42,736 nt of DNA from Acidobacteriota bacterium (GTDB lineage Bacteria; Acidobacteriota; Terriglobia; Bryobacterales; Bryobacteraceae): positions 1-42,736 of the forward strand of contig JAKAJI010000005.1 of the NCBI GenBank assembly GCA_021813825.1. The letters run 5' to 3'. The notes under the pieces were generated by a model. That model was not told where the DNA came from, did not search any database, and worked only from the letters and a program-made list of their open reading frames with translations. Of the stretch, positions 18,508 through 25,638 are shown piece after piece. The first letter of the stretch is position 1. Each line of letters starts with the position of its first letter. The position numbers and the translations under genes were made by a program.

Positions 18508-19146
18508 TCATTGTAGGTAGGCGTTCCGTCCGGCGTCAAGGCCGGGTTTCGCGGCTGGGCGCCCGGCTCCCCGTGACGGCGGCGCAAGAAACGTGGCGCA
18601 GAGCAAGAAGAGCACCATCGCGCACAGGAAAGCCGATGGCGGCTCAGGCGCGGGAGACGCCTGGAACGACCCGTAAGGCCCTGGGCCAAAATACTGAAGG
18701 TCGAGAGGACCCATCGACGTCGAAAGAAGCGTGATCGGGCCGTAGGCAGGCCCCATAAGGGGGCCGATCGGCGAAGAGAGGTCGTAATTGCCGAGGTTCG
18801 CGTTGGAAATAGCAACGATGTCCACAGCCCCCACGCCGAAACCTGCCGTGTCAGCCGCCGGGTTGGCGAAGACGTAGGCCGAGCCGATGTCCAGCGGCAG
18901 AACCCCGATTCCGGAGATTCCCACGGTAGCCGACCCTGGCGCCAGAGCGAGCCGGTACTCGCCGCCTGCGGCGCGCACGATGTTGCTGGTATCGCCGGCG
19001 CCGGAAAACGTGATGGCCTGTCCGGCGAGGGAATCGTCGCCGAGCCAGCCGATGCCGTAGGCTTGAATCGTGAAGGTGAGCTCGCCGGCGTGGGCGCAAA
19101 CCAGAGACAGAACGGAAACGAGAATCATGTGCGCCCTGGGTTGCAT
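18508..19146 (-). CDS. PEP-CTERM-like secreted protein
   Basis: 212 aa with an N-terminal signal ([14 protein letters not shown], about 7-20). The body is short beta strands. Near the C-terminus lies APEPPSAFL (166-174), the PEP-CTERM sorting motif, then a hydrophobic helix (about 171-188) and basic residues (SRGAGR, 191-196), as expected for exosortase targets. Unusually, 16 more residues follow the arginine cluster, so the tail is longer than typical. The function is unknown; such proteins are usually surface or matrix-associated. The gene ends 22 bases before the tatA start. Confidence 0.6.
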   Translation of the reverse strand: MQPRAHMILVSVLSLVCAHAGELTFTIQAYGIGWLGDDSLAGQAITFSGAGDTSNIVRAAGGEYRLALAPGSATVGISGIGVLPLDIGSAYVFANPAADTAGFGVGAVDIVAISNANLGNYDLSSPIGPLMGPAYGPITLLSTSMGPLDLQYFGPGPYGSFQASPAPEPPSAFLCAMVLFLLCATFLAPPSRGAGRPAAKPGLDAGRNAYLQ

Positions 19147-19172
19147 CTTGCTTAGCCCGGCAGTGGGCCCGT

Positions 19173-19194
19173 TATAGTAGTGGGAACCAGGAGG
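19173..19194 (+). promoter_or_regulatory. Promoter -10 and strong ribosome site for the 49-aa gene
   Basis: TATAGT (19173-19178) is a good -10 box; no convincing -35 is seen. AGGAGG (19189-19194) lies eight bases before the GTG start at 19203, a near-perfect Shine-Dalgarno. Confidence 0.45.
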
Positions 19195-19202
19195 AAACTT
19201 CT

Positions 19203-19352
19203 GTGCCGTCTAAGACCGGAAAGTTCGACCAGGGGAGCGAGGTGCGGAAGCTGGCGCGCGAGCGCGTAGGTCCGGTGAAGCCTTCACGGCCGATCCCGGA
19301 GAAAACCAAGCGGCGCAAGGCGAAGCACAAGAAGCAGGAAAACGCAGAATAG
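19203..19352 (+). CDS. Small basic protein of unknown function (49 aa)
   Basis: A GTG start at 19203 behind AGGAGG with ideal spacing gives 49 codons and a TAG stop at 19350-19352. The product is strongly basic and charged, with a Lys/Arg-rich second half (KPSRPIPEKTKRRKAKHKK, about 26-44) and no hydrophobic core or signal, so it is probably a nucleic-acid- or ribosome-associated small protein. I do not recognise a named family. The excellent ribosome site, a -10 box upstream and the reading frame filling the gap between two minus-strand genes support it as real. Codon choice is GC-rich like its neighbours. Confidence 0.65.
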   Translation: MPSKTGKFDQGSEVRKLARERVGPVKPSRPIPEKTKRRKAKHKKQENAE

Positions 19353-19359
19353 CCTGCGC

Positions 19360-20067
19360 TCAGGGCTGGAAGGCCGCTCCGATGAGCCGGAACACCAGCG
19401 GAATGAACCAGGCCGGGGTGATGACGAGGAACGCCTTCCCTTTCGAGGTTCGCGCCAGCGCGGCGAGGCTGAGCCCGAGCATGACGATGTACCAGACCTC
19501 AAACAACGAAAAGAAGTTCAGTAAAGCATAAGGGATTCCCTTCAAACTGTCGAAAAAGATATCAAGGCCGAAGGGAGGCTGGAGTTGCTGGACGGACTCG
19601 ATCTCGTCGCCTTTCAGCTTGATGACAATATAGCCGGCGATCACCTGCACGACGGTGATGATGGAGCAGGCACTGAGAAGGGAGAAAATACTTGAAAACT
19701 CGATCTTGACACCCATTATCGAGCACGCAATGCCAACCAGCCATGCGGAGATCAGCAGCATCCCTACAACGAGCACGGGGCTTGCAACGGAAAAGCCGTA
19801 GGTGGCGGCCCTGATCGCGGGCAAGGCCTTTGCAAACTGGTCGTGCGAGAGGTTTGGCGGAGGGTTCAACTCGATCACCCGTAGAGTCACCGGGACAATC
19901 GCGAGGCTTACCACCAAGACAACGGCACAAAGCAAGGCTAAGGGGAAAATCCAGAACCCCCTCTTGGAGGCGTACTTAGCTGCTCCTCCTGGATCGATCA
20001 GTGCGTTGAAAGTGCCCGAAACGGATTCGCCGAACGTGGCCCGGCCGGCTTGGGTCGCTGCAGTCAT
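19360..20067 (-). CDS. Yip1-family membrane protein
   Basis: 235 aa with about five hydrophobic helices (about 38-62, 94-122, 128-150, 180-200, 212-232). The N-terminal segment FGESVSGTFNALIDPGGAAKYASKRGFW, about 12-40, resembles the start of bacterial Yip1-domain proteins, which have no settled function in bacteria. The start ATG at 20067 has GGGAG upstream. A consensus -10 (TATAAT, minus strand, at 20151-20156) lies about 85 bases upstream. Confidence 0.7.
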   Translation of the reverse strand: MTAATQAGRATFGESVSGTFNALIDPGGAAKYASKRGFWIFPLALLCAVVLVVSLAIVPVTLRVIELNPPPNLSHDQFAKALPAIRAATYGFSVASPVLVVGMLLISAWLVGIACSIMGVKIEFSSIFSLLSACSIITVVQVIAGYIVIKLKGDEIESVQQLQPPFGLDIFFDSLKGIPYALLNFFSLFEVWYIVMLGLSLAALARTSKGKAFLVITPAWFIPLVFRLIGAAFQP

Positions 20068-20150
20068 GGTGCTGCTCCCTTCTTCGCGTGCGGAACAAGA
20101 GAAAACGCACAGCCCGCGCCGCGGAGCAAAATTACCCTATCTTCGGTGGA

Positions 20151-20156
20151 ATTATA
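20151..20156 (-). promoter_or_regulatory. Candidate -10 box (TATAAT) for the Yip1-like gene
   Basis: The minus strand reads GCTATAATTCC here, a perfect -10 hexamer 84 bases from the gene start. No good -35 box at 17 bases is visible, so an activator may be needed. Confidence 0.35.
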
Positions 20157-20204
20157 GCGCCGGTTCCTGTTTCCGCGAGCGGATATTGCCTGGATTCCGG
20201 TTGG

Positions 20205-20224
20205 GGCTGAATAGGGATTCAGCC
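20205..20224. promoter_or_regulatory. Perfect 8-bp inverted repeat upstream of the small membrane gene
   Basis: GGCTGAAT and ATTCAGCC flank AGGG. It lies 20 bases before the 54-aa ORF and near a possible promoter (TTGCCT-17-GAATAG), so it may be an operator or a leader hairpin. Confidence 0.35.
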
Positions 20225-20243
20225 GGGCGGTATCTTGAAAAGG

Positions 20244-20408
20244 ATGCTTGCAGACCGCGAAAAGCTGAGGTGGGGGCTTGCCGCCTACGGGATTTTGGCG
20301 GCACTGGCAGGGTTGACGCTGCGCGGCCCGTTCCGGATCGCCGTCCTGATTCTCCTGGCCGGTCTCGCGGTAAAGACCTGGATCGGCATCCTGAGAGATG
20401 GCTCTTAG
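20244..20408 (+). CDS. Small two-helix membrane protein (54 aa)
   Basis: An ATG at 20244 starts 54 codons ending in TAG at 20406-20408. The product has two hydrophobic helices (WGLAAYGILAALAGLTL, about 10-26, and FRIAVLILLAGLAVKTW, about 30-46) separated by a short basic turn. I do not recognise a family. AAAAGG lies immediately before the ATG, which is too close for an ideal ribosome site, so the start is less certain than the frame. A long minus-strand open frame over the same bases looks like a shadow. Confidence 0.45.
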   Translation: MLADREKLRWGLAAYGILAALAGLTLRGPFRIAVLILLAGLAVKTWIGILRDGS

Positions 20409-20419
20409 CGCCCTTGCGA

Positions 20420-20432
20420 TTTCATTTTGAAA
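20420..20432. promoter_or_regulatory. Palindrome TTTCA-N3-TGAAA in the sigma-factor leader
   Basis: TTTCA and TGAAA flank three T. It matches the element before recA (16402-16416) at 13 of 15 positions when one extra base on each side is included. It lies about 175 bases before the sigma gene start. Confidence 0.4.
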
Positions 20433-20447
20433 CACCTGTGCCTGCCT

Positions 20448-20487
20448 GAACTGGCTTCGCTCCCAGTTCGGAACACCGAGTTGTTCC
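20448..20487. promoter_or_regulatory. Two adjacent hairpins upstream of the sigma gene
   Basis: GAACTGG/CCAGTTC (20448-20454 with 20463-20469) and GGAACA/TGTTCC (20470-20475 with 20482-20487) form two perfect stems side by side. No T-tract follows; either weak termination of the small ORF or leader structure. Confidence 0.3.
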
Positions 20488-20515
20488 TGGAAAAAGCCCT
20501 AGCTTTGATTTCAGT

Positions 20516-20538
20516 CACTTAAGTGTCACCTTAAGGTG
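20516..20538. promoter_or_regulatory. Tandem palindromes CACTTAAGTG and CACCTTAAGGTG
   Basis: A 10-bp and a 12-bp perfect palindrome, both built on CTTAAG, lie with one base between them, 70-92 bases before the sigma gene start. Their centres are 12 bases apart. This looks like a two-site operator for a dimeric regulator. Confidence 0.45.
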
Positions 20539-20607
20539 GTTGAGCTCGTGCATTCCTGACTAGCGCCGCCGCGAAAAGCGGACGAAAAGGGAAGGAAGCA
20601 TCGGGCG

Positions 20608-21357
20608 ATGAAGACAAGGCCAACGACAGCGGCAAAGAAACGGGCGGACCGGGATCAGGTGATTCTGGAGCACCTGCCCCTGGTTCGGGTGATAGCGGTG
20701 CGGGTTCACGCGAATCTGCCTGTATATGTGGAGCTCGAAGACCTGGTGCACGCCGGAGTACTGGGTTTGATTGACGCCGTCGCGAAATACAACCCGAGCA
20801 AGGAAGTGGCTTTTTCGAGCTATGCTAAACACCGGATCAAGGGGGCGATCCTCGACAGCCTTCGGCAACTCGACTGGGCGTCTCGCGATCTGCGCCGGCG
20901 CCAGCGCCAGGCCGACGTGGCGGCGCATGAGCTGACGGCGGAATTGAAGCGCCTTCCTACCGAAGAAGAGCTCGCGTCGCGGATGGGAATTGAAGTGGAG
21001 CACTGGCGCCGTCTGGCGGTTGAGATGCACAACTCGGGGGTCATTTCGGCCTCTTCGCGCACGGGGGACCAGGAGGACCTGCCGGCGCCGGACTTTCCGG
21101 CCAAACCGGAGACCCGGCCGGACACGATCTGCGTTCGCTCGCAGATGCGGTCCGTTCTCACGACTGCTATCAAGACCCTGCCGGAGCGATACCAGAGGGT
21201 CGTCATGCTGTATTACAGCGGCGAGATGACGATGAAGGAAATCGGCGGTTTGATGGGGATCAACGAGAGCCGCGTCTCGCAGATTCACAAGGCGGCGCTG
21301 GAGCGAATGGCGGCCGCGCTCGAACAGAGCGGGATTCGCTCGTCGCAGGAGTTTTGA
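20608..21357 (+). CDS. RNA polymerase sigma factor, FliA/WhiG type
   Basis: 249 aa. Sigma-70 region 2 (VELEDLVHAGVLGLIDAVAKYNP, about 41-63, then FSSYAKHRIKGAILDSLR), region 3 (LPTEEELASRMGIE) and region 4 (LPERYQRVVMLYYSGEMT, then MKEIGGLMGINESRVSQIHKAALERM) are complete. The layout matches flagellar/sporulation sigma factors of the FliA/WhiG group. No flagellar genes are nearby, so here it may serve another regulon; no anti-sigma factor is adjacent either. The upstream gap carries several palindromes, suggesting tight control. ATG at 20608 follows GGAAGGAAGC. It converges with sppA. Confidence 0.92.
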   Translation: MKTRPTTAAKKRADRDQVILEHLPLVRVIAVRVHANLPVYVELEDLVHAGVLGLIDAVAKYNPSKEVAFSSYAKHRIKGAILDSLRQLDWASRDLRRRQRQADVAAHELTAELKRLPTEEELASRMGIEVEHWRRLAVEMHNSGVISASSRTGDQEDLPAPDFPAKPETRPDTICVRSQMRSVLTTAIKTLPERYQRVVMLYYSGEMTMKEIGGLMGINESRVSQIHKAALERMAAALEQSGIRSSQEF

Positions 21358-21383
21358 GCGAACCGAGGTAATCGCCGGAAGTT

Positions 21384-23171
21384 TCAGTGGACCTCGATCG
21401 TGTAAGGCATCAGGTCCAGGAGGCCGCCGCCGAGCAAAAGCCGCGCTGCCGGAGCGAAGGCGCGCACGTCCGCCGGCAACAGCGCCATGGGATCGGCCTG
21501 GGGCGCCCAGAGCGAGAGCAGGCGGCCACGGATCGAATCGATAGCCGGAGACTCCTGTTCCCCGCGGCTCATGAGGAGATCCAAGAGAGAACGTTTCCGC
21601 GGGTAGGACACGAGCGTAATCGCTGCCGAGGAGGGGATGCCCGCCCGCTGTTTGACGAGGTCGATCGCCGCGTCCAGTCCTCCCAACTCATTGACCAGGC
21701 CGTGATCGCGCGCCTGCGTTCCAAGCCACACGCGTCCCTGCGCGAGGGGTTCGATGTCGGCGGTTGTGCGCTTGCGGCCTTCCGCAACACGCTTCAGGAA
21801 GCTCTGGTAGAAGCTGTCGATCTGGGAAGCGATCTTGTTCTGCTCATCCGGGGTCAACGGATTGTAGGCGGAATCAAGGCCCGCATACCGGCCGCGGGAA
21901 AGCGAGTCCCGCTTGAGGCCGAGTTTGTCGTAGAGGCCGCGCATGCTGAAGCGCGTGTAGATGACGCCGATCGAGCCGGTGAGCGTGTTCGGGTAGGCGA
22001 CGATCGGGTCGCCGGTCATGGAGATGAAGTAGCCCCCGGAGGCGGCATAATCGCTCATTGAGATGACGACCGGCTTTTTCCGGCTCAGAGCGCGGGCCGC
22101 CTGAAGGATGTCGTCGGAAGCGACGCCATCTCCGCCCGGCGAATCCACGCGCAACACAACACCTTGGATACTGGGATCCGACGCCACGTCGCGCAGCACG
22201 CGCGTGAAGCTCCGGGAAGCGATCAACCCATCGGAGAAATCGTTCTCGCTGCCCCCGCGCACGATCATTCCCTCGGCCGAGACCAGGGCGATTCGCTTCG
22301 GGCCTTCGATGCCTGGCACGGACGACGCCGGAATCTTCGCGTACACTCGTCCACTCGCCAGGCGCAAGGACGTTTGACGGAGCCTTGCGGCAAGGTCATG
22401 TTCGAGCGCGTCTTCGAATCCAAGCCGGTCAACCAATCCGTAGGCCAGGGCCTGGTCTGCCGGCAATGGCCCCTCGTCCACCATCTTGCGGACCTCTTCT
22501 ACGCTCTTGTGCCGCGAGGAAGCGATGACGTTGAGCAGGTCGCCGTAATATTGGTCGAGGACCGCCGTGAGGACTTCCCGCGTCTCGGGGCTCATGGAGG
22601 TACGGGTAAACATATCGCCGGCGTCTTTGTATTTGCCCGCATGAATCACTTCGGCCTTGACGCCAATCTTGTCGAGGGTGTCCTTGAGATACAGGGTCTC
22701 GAGCTGGAGGCCTTTCACGTCCAGCGAGTCGAGCGGTGTCAGGTAAACGCGGTCGGCGAGGCTGGCGACATAGTATTCGCGGGCGCCGGGATTCCGCAAG
22801 AAGGCGTAGAGCGGCTTGCCGGACTTGCGGAATCGATCCAGTTCGAGCCGGATCTCCTGGAGCTTCGCCCATCCGACGGTGAGATCATGCGGTTCGAAGA
22901 CGACGGCGCGGACGCGGGGGTCCGCAGCGGCCTTTCGAAGCGTCAACCAGAGATCGGGCAGCGTCATCGGGCTTTGCGCTTCCAGAAACGCGAGCGGGAT
23001 CTCGGGCGGCGCCTTTTCCGGCAAGTCACCGCTCAGACGCAAGATGAGCGTGGAGCCGCTTTGGATCGAAGGGGCTGTGCCAGCCAGACGGGCCAGGGCG
23101 AACACGACGATGAGAAGCACCAGGGCACAAAGCACCAGCCCTGTGAGGATACCGAGCACGTAATTTTTCAA
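21384..23171 (-). CDS. sppA: Signal peptide peptidase SppA (67K type)
   Basis: 595 aa membrane-anchored Ser-Lys protease that degrades cleaved signal peptides. An N-terminal anchor (residues about 5-29) is followed by the duplicated SppA fold. The general base lysine is expected in IHAGKYKDAGDMFTR and the nucleophilic serine in SDYAASGGYFIS; both motifs are intact. Length is close to the E. coli 67K form (about 618 aa). It follows the NarL/NarX-type pair in the same direction after 79 bases but probably has its own promoter. Confidence 0.93.
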   Translation of the reverse strand: MKNYVLGILTGLVLCALVLLIVVFALARLAGTAPSIQSGSTLILRLSGDLPEKAPPEIPLAFLEAQSPMTLPDLWLTLRKAAADPRVRAVVFEPHDLTVGWAKLQEIRLELDRFRKSGKPLYAFLRNPGAREYYVASLADRVYLTPLDSLDVKGLQLETLYLKDTLDKIGVKAEVIHAGKYKDAGDMFTRTSMSPETREVLTAVLDQYYGDLLNVIASSRHKSVEEVRKMVDEGPLPADQALAYGLVDRLGFEDALEHDLAARLRQTSLRLASGRVYAKIPASSVPGIEGPKRIALVSAEGMIVRGGSENDFSDGLIASRSFTRVLRDVASDPSIQGVVLRVDSPGGDGVASDDILQAARALSRKKPVVISMSDYAASGGYFISMTGDPIVAYPNTLTGSIGVIYTRFSMRGLYDKLGLKRDSLSRGRYAGLDSAYNPLTPDEQNKIASQIDSFYQSFLKRVAEGRKRTTADIEPLAQGRVWLGTQARDHGLVNELGGLDAAIDLVKQRAGIPSSAAITLVSYPRKRSLLDLLMSRGEQESPAIDSIRGRLLSLWAPQADPMALLPADVRAFAPAARLLLGGGLLDLMPYTIEVH

Positions 23172-23250
23172 GACAAACCCTTTGCCGGTATTATGACTGG
23201 AGCTTCAAAGAAAATCATCCTGGGGCGAGGCGACTGGCACAGGGCGGCCG

Positions 23251-23916
23251 CTAGACCGGCGCCGGGATCTGAATAATCTTCTTTTGAATCGCGTACTGAA
23301 CCAACTGGGCTTTGTTGTGAATGTCGAGCTTTCGCATGAGGTTGAACTTGTGCGCTTCGATGGTTTTCACGCTCAGGTTCAGGTCGCAGGCGATCTCCTT
23401 CACGGATTTTCCCTCGGCGAGAAACTTGATGACTTCCTTTTCGCGCGGCGTGAGGCTGGCCAGACGCGAGCGGGGCGCAGCGGAGCGGATATGATTGCGG
23501 AACCCGTCCACGAGTTGCGAGAGCATGCGAGGGCTGACGTAATTCCCGCCGCGAGCCACATCGCGGACCGCACCGGCGAGTTGGCTTGCCGGGCTGTCCT
23601 TGAGGATATAGCCGCTGGCTCCTACTTCCATCGCCTCGACGAGATAGTCTTCGTCGTCGTACATCGTGAGGAAGACAATGTGTGTTTCCGGATGGGTACG
23701 GCGAATCTGCCGTGTGGCTTCGAAGCTGCTCAGGCCGTTCATGCCGATATCAAAGAGCACAACATCGGGGTGTGCCTGGGTGATGAGCGCAATCGCCTCG
23801 GAGGCGCTGGACGCCTCGCCCATCACTTCCATATCCGGTTCTGCTGACAGCAGATTCCGGATCCCCTGACGGAAGAGCGTGTGGTCATCCGCAAGCACGA
23901 TTCGAATCTTCGACAT
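23251..23916 (-). CDS. NarL/FixJ-type response regulator
   Basis: 221 aa. The receiver (about 3-120) has Asp10/Asp11, phospho-Asp56 (LFDIGMN) and Lys in YILKDSPAS. The C-terminal LuxR-type HTH (LTPREKEVIKFLAEGKSVKEI, about 153-173, then VKTIEAHKFNLMRKLD) is complete. The start overlaps the kinase gene by 32 bases, so expression is coupled. It is the cognate partner of the preceding histidine kinase; target genes are unknown. Confidence 0.92.
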   Translation of the reverse strand: MSKIRIVLADDHTLFRQGIRNLLSAEPDMEVMGEASSASEAIALITQAHPDVVLFDIGMNGLSSFEATRQIRRTHPETHIVFLTMYDDEDYLVEAMEVGASGYILKDSPASQLAGAVRDVARGGNYVSPRMLSQLVDGFRNHIRSAAPRSRLASLTPREKEVIKFLAEGKSVKEIACDLNLSVKTIEAHKFNLMRKLDIHNKAQLVQYAIQKKIIQIPAPV

Positions 23917-25555
23917 GAGACTTCCCTTCTGGCATATTTGAGCTGGTGCCCTCGGTGAGGATTGTCAGCGCCGGAGCGCCTTCATCGGCCACCGGGATCG
24001 AGACGCGGAGCGTGGTTCCCTGGCCCGCTTTGCGGCGTGTGCCGGGCCGGCGAGAGTCGACGCTGAACTGACCGCCGAGCAGCATCACCCGCTCACGCAT
24101 GCCGGCCAAGCCGAAGGAGCCGCCTCGGTGAAACGCCTCGTTGATGTCGAACCCTACGCCGTTGTCCTCCACGATCACCCTGACCGACTCATCGGCAAGT
24201 TCCACCGAAAGGTTTACAGCGGTCGCCTGTGAGTGCCGGGCGATGTTGTTACAGCACTCCTGAACAATGCGGTAGACGGTAATCTCGACCTCCTGCCGCA
24301 GGCGGCCCAGATGGCCGGAGCGAAGCCGGACGCGGCCGGGGAAGACGTCGCGGAAGCGCTGGACGAGTTGGCGCAGGGCGGCTTCGAGGCCCATCTGCGA
24401 TAACAGCGACGGGCTGAGGGCGGCAATGAGCCGCCGGGTTTCGAGAATGGCGCGTTCGGTTAGCTGCCGTGTCTCGGCGATGCCGGCGCGCAGTCCTGGA
24501 TCGCGGGCCGCCTCGGCCGCCGCCTCAAGAATTTCCAACCGCAGCCGGATGCACAGCAGCGACTGGCCGGCTTCGTCATGCAGATCCCGGCTGATTCGGC
24601 GCCGTTCCGCCTCCTCGACTTGAATCATCCGTCGTGCCAGGCGGCGTACCTGTTCCTCGCTTTGCGCCAGATTTTCCGTGAGCCGGAGCTTATCGAGGGC
24701 GAGGACACAACGCTCGGCGGCTGCCTTCAGCAGTTCCCGCTCCCGCGGGAGGCTGCCGTAAACCTTCTTGAAGCGGAACTGCACGACGCCCCGCGGGCAG
24801 GTAGGACCCGGCAACGGCAAGGACCATACGGCGCCCGAGCCCTCCGCCCAGTCCGGTTCGAGCACGCAGTCTTTGGCTTCTTTGAGGGCGTCTTTGGGAG
24901 AAAAATCGAGAAAGGAAGACAGGCGCCCGGCGCGGGCGGCATTCACCCGGAAGGATCCATGCGCGGATCCGTGCGTCACAGCCCGGAGAACCCAGCCGCC
25001 GGGGTCCTCGACGTCCGCCAGGTAGAGCCTTGCCGCATCCGCGCGGCAGTAGCGTGCGAGCGTGGCCAGGAAGCGCTCCAGCAGGTCCCGGGCGCTTCGG
25101 GCCGACAGTTCGTCGTGAGACAGGTCCAGAAGCGTCTGTGCCTCGGTCTCACGAACCTGGTAAGCGGCGTCGTTGAGCACGATGCAGGTGCGGAAATGGA
25201 GCTGTTCGGCGGCCGCGCGCATCCTGGCGGCTACGGCCGGCGCGAGCGAGCGCAGCAGGGGAGCAAGCAAGCGGTGGTATTCGAGCAACGTGGCGGCCGC
25301 GCGGTCCGGCGAGGTCTGCAATTTCGCCAGCCGGCGGCCGTTGTATTCAACCTGCTCGAGAAAATCCTCAAGCCGCCTGCCGGCAGCCAGTATCTCGGCC
25401 GCGGCGCCGATGGTCATCCGCGACAGCGCGGCGACGGAGAGTGGATCGTACCCATTCCGGCGAAGAATTCCTTGATAGAGGCGGTCGAACCGCGCATGTT
25501 CGCGCTGCAGCCACTTCGCGAAGCTTGTGACCGGATCGTTTTTTTGAACTGCCAT
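23885..25555 (-). CDS. NarX-type cytoplasmic sensor histidine kinase with GAF-like sensor
   Basis: 556 aa, no membrane segments. The N-terminal 150 residues are largely helical (unknown fold). A GAF-like region (about 155-290) holds four cysteines (for example Cys170, Cys230, Cys253, Cys283), possibly a redox or cofactor site. A short coiled linker (about 290-315) leads to the HisKA_3 domain with phospho-acceptor His326 (ISRDLHDEAGQSL), then the HATPase (VRVIVEDNGVGF and GGSFGLAGMRERVMLLGG). The reading frame overlaps the response-regulator start by 32 bases. A repeated GTGGAC element lies just upstream of the gene. Confidence 0.9.
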   Translation of the reverse strand: MAVQKNDPVTSFAKWLQREHARFDRLYQGILRRNGYDPLSVAALSRMTIGAAAEILAAGRRLEDFLEQVEYNGRRLAKLQTSPDRAAATLLEYHRLLAPLLRSLAPAVAARMRAAAEQLHFRTCIVLNDAAYQVRETEAQTLLDLSHDELSARSARDLLERFLATLARYCRADAARLYLADVEDPGGWVLRAVTHGSAHGSFRVNAARAGRLSSFLDFSPKDALKEAKDCVLEPDWAEGSGAVWSLPLPGPTCPRGVVQFRFKKVYGSLPRERELLKAAAERCVLALDKLRLTENLAQSEEQVRRLARRMIQVEEAERRRISRDLHDEAGQSLLCIRLRLEILEAAAEAARDPGLRAGIAETRQLTERAILETRRLIAALSPSLLSQMGLEAALRQLVQRFRDVFPGRVRLRSGHLGRLRQEVEITVYRIVQECCNNIARHSQATAVNLSVELADESVRVIVEDNGVGFDINEAFHRGGSFGLAGMRERVMLLGGQFSVDSRRPGTRRKAGQGTTLRVSIPVADEGAPALTILTEGTSSNMPEGKSHVEDSNRACG

Positions 25556-25595
25556 TGCCGAAACCGCTGTCTAAGGTGGTTATCGGCGGAATCCC

Positions 25596-25631
25596 TGTGG
25601 ACATGAGAGCGTCCACACGAAAAGCGTGGAC
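25596..25631. promoter_or_regulatory. GTGGAC repeats upstream of the kinase gene
   Basis: TGTGGAC-8-GTCCACA is a perfect inverted repeat at 25596-25617, and a third half-site GTGGAC follows at 25626-25631. It lies between the S9 peptidase stop and the kinase start; it could be an operator for autoregulation or an S9 terminator, though no T-tract is present. Confidence 0.4.
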
Positions 25632-25638
25632 CAGCCTA

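Noticed and set aside
20064-20435. 123-aa minus-strand open frame covering the Yip1 leader and the 54-aa ORF
   Set aside because: It runs into the Yip1 start region, lacks domains and a ribosome site, and is explained by base bias.
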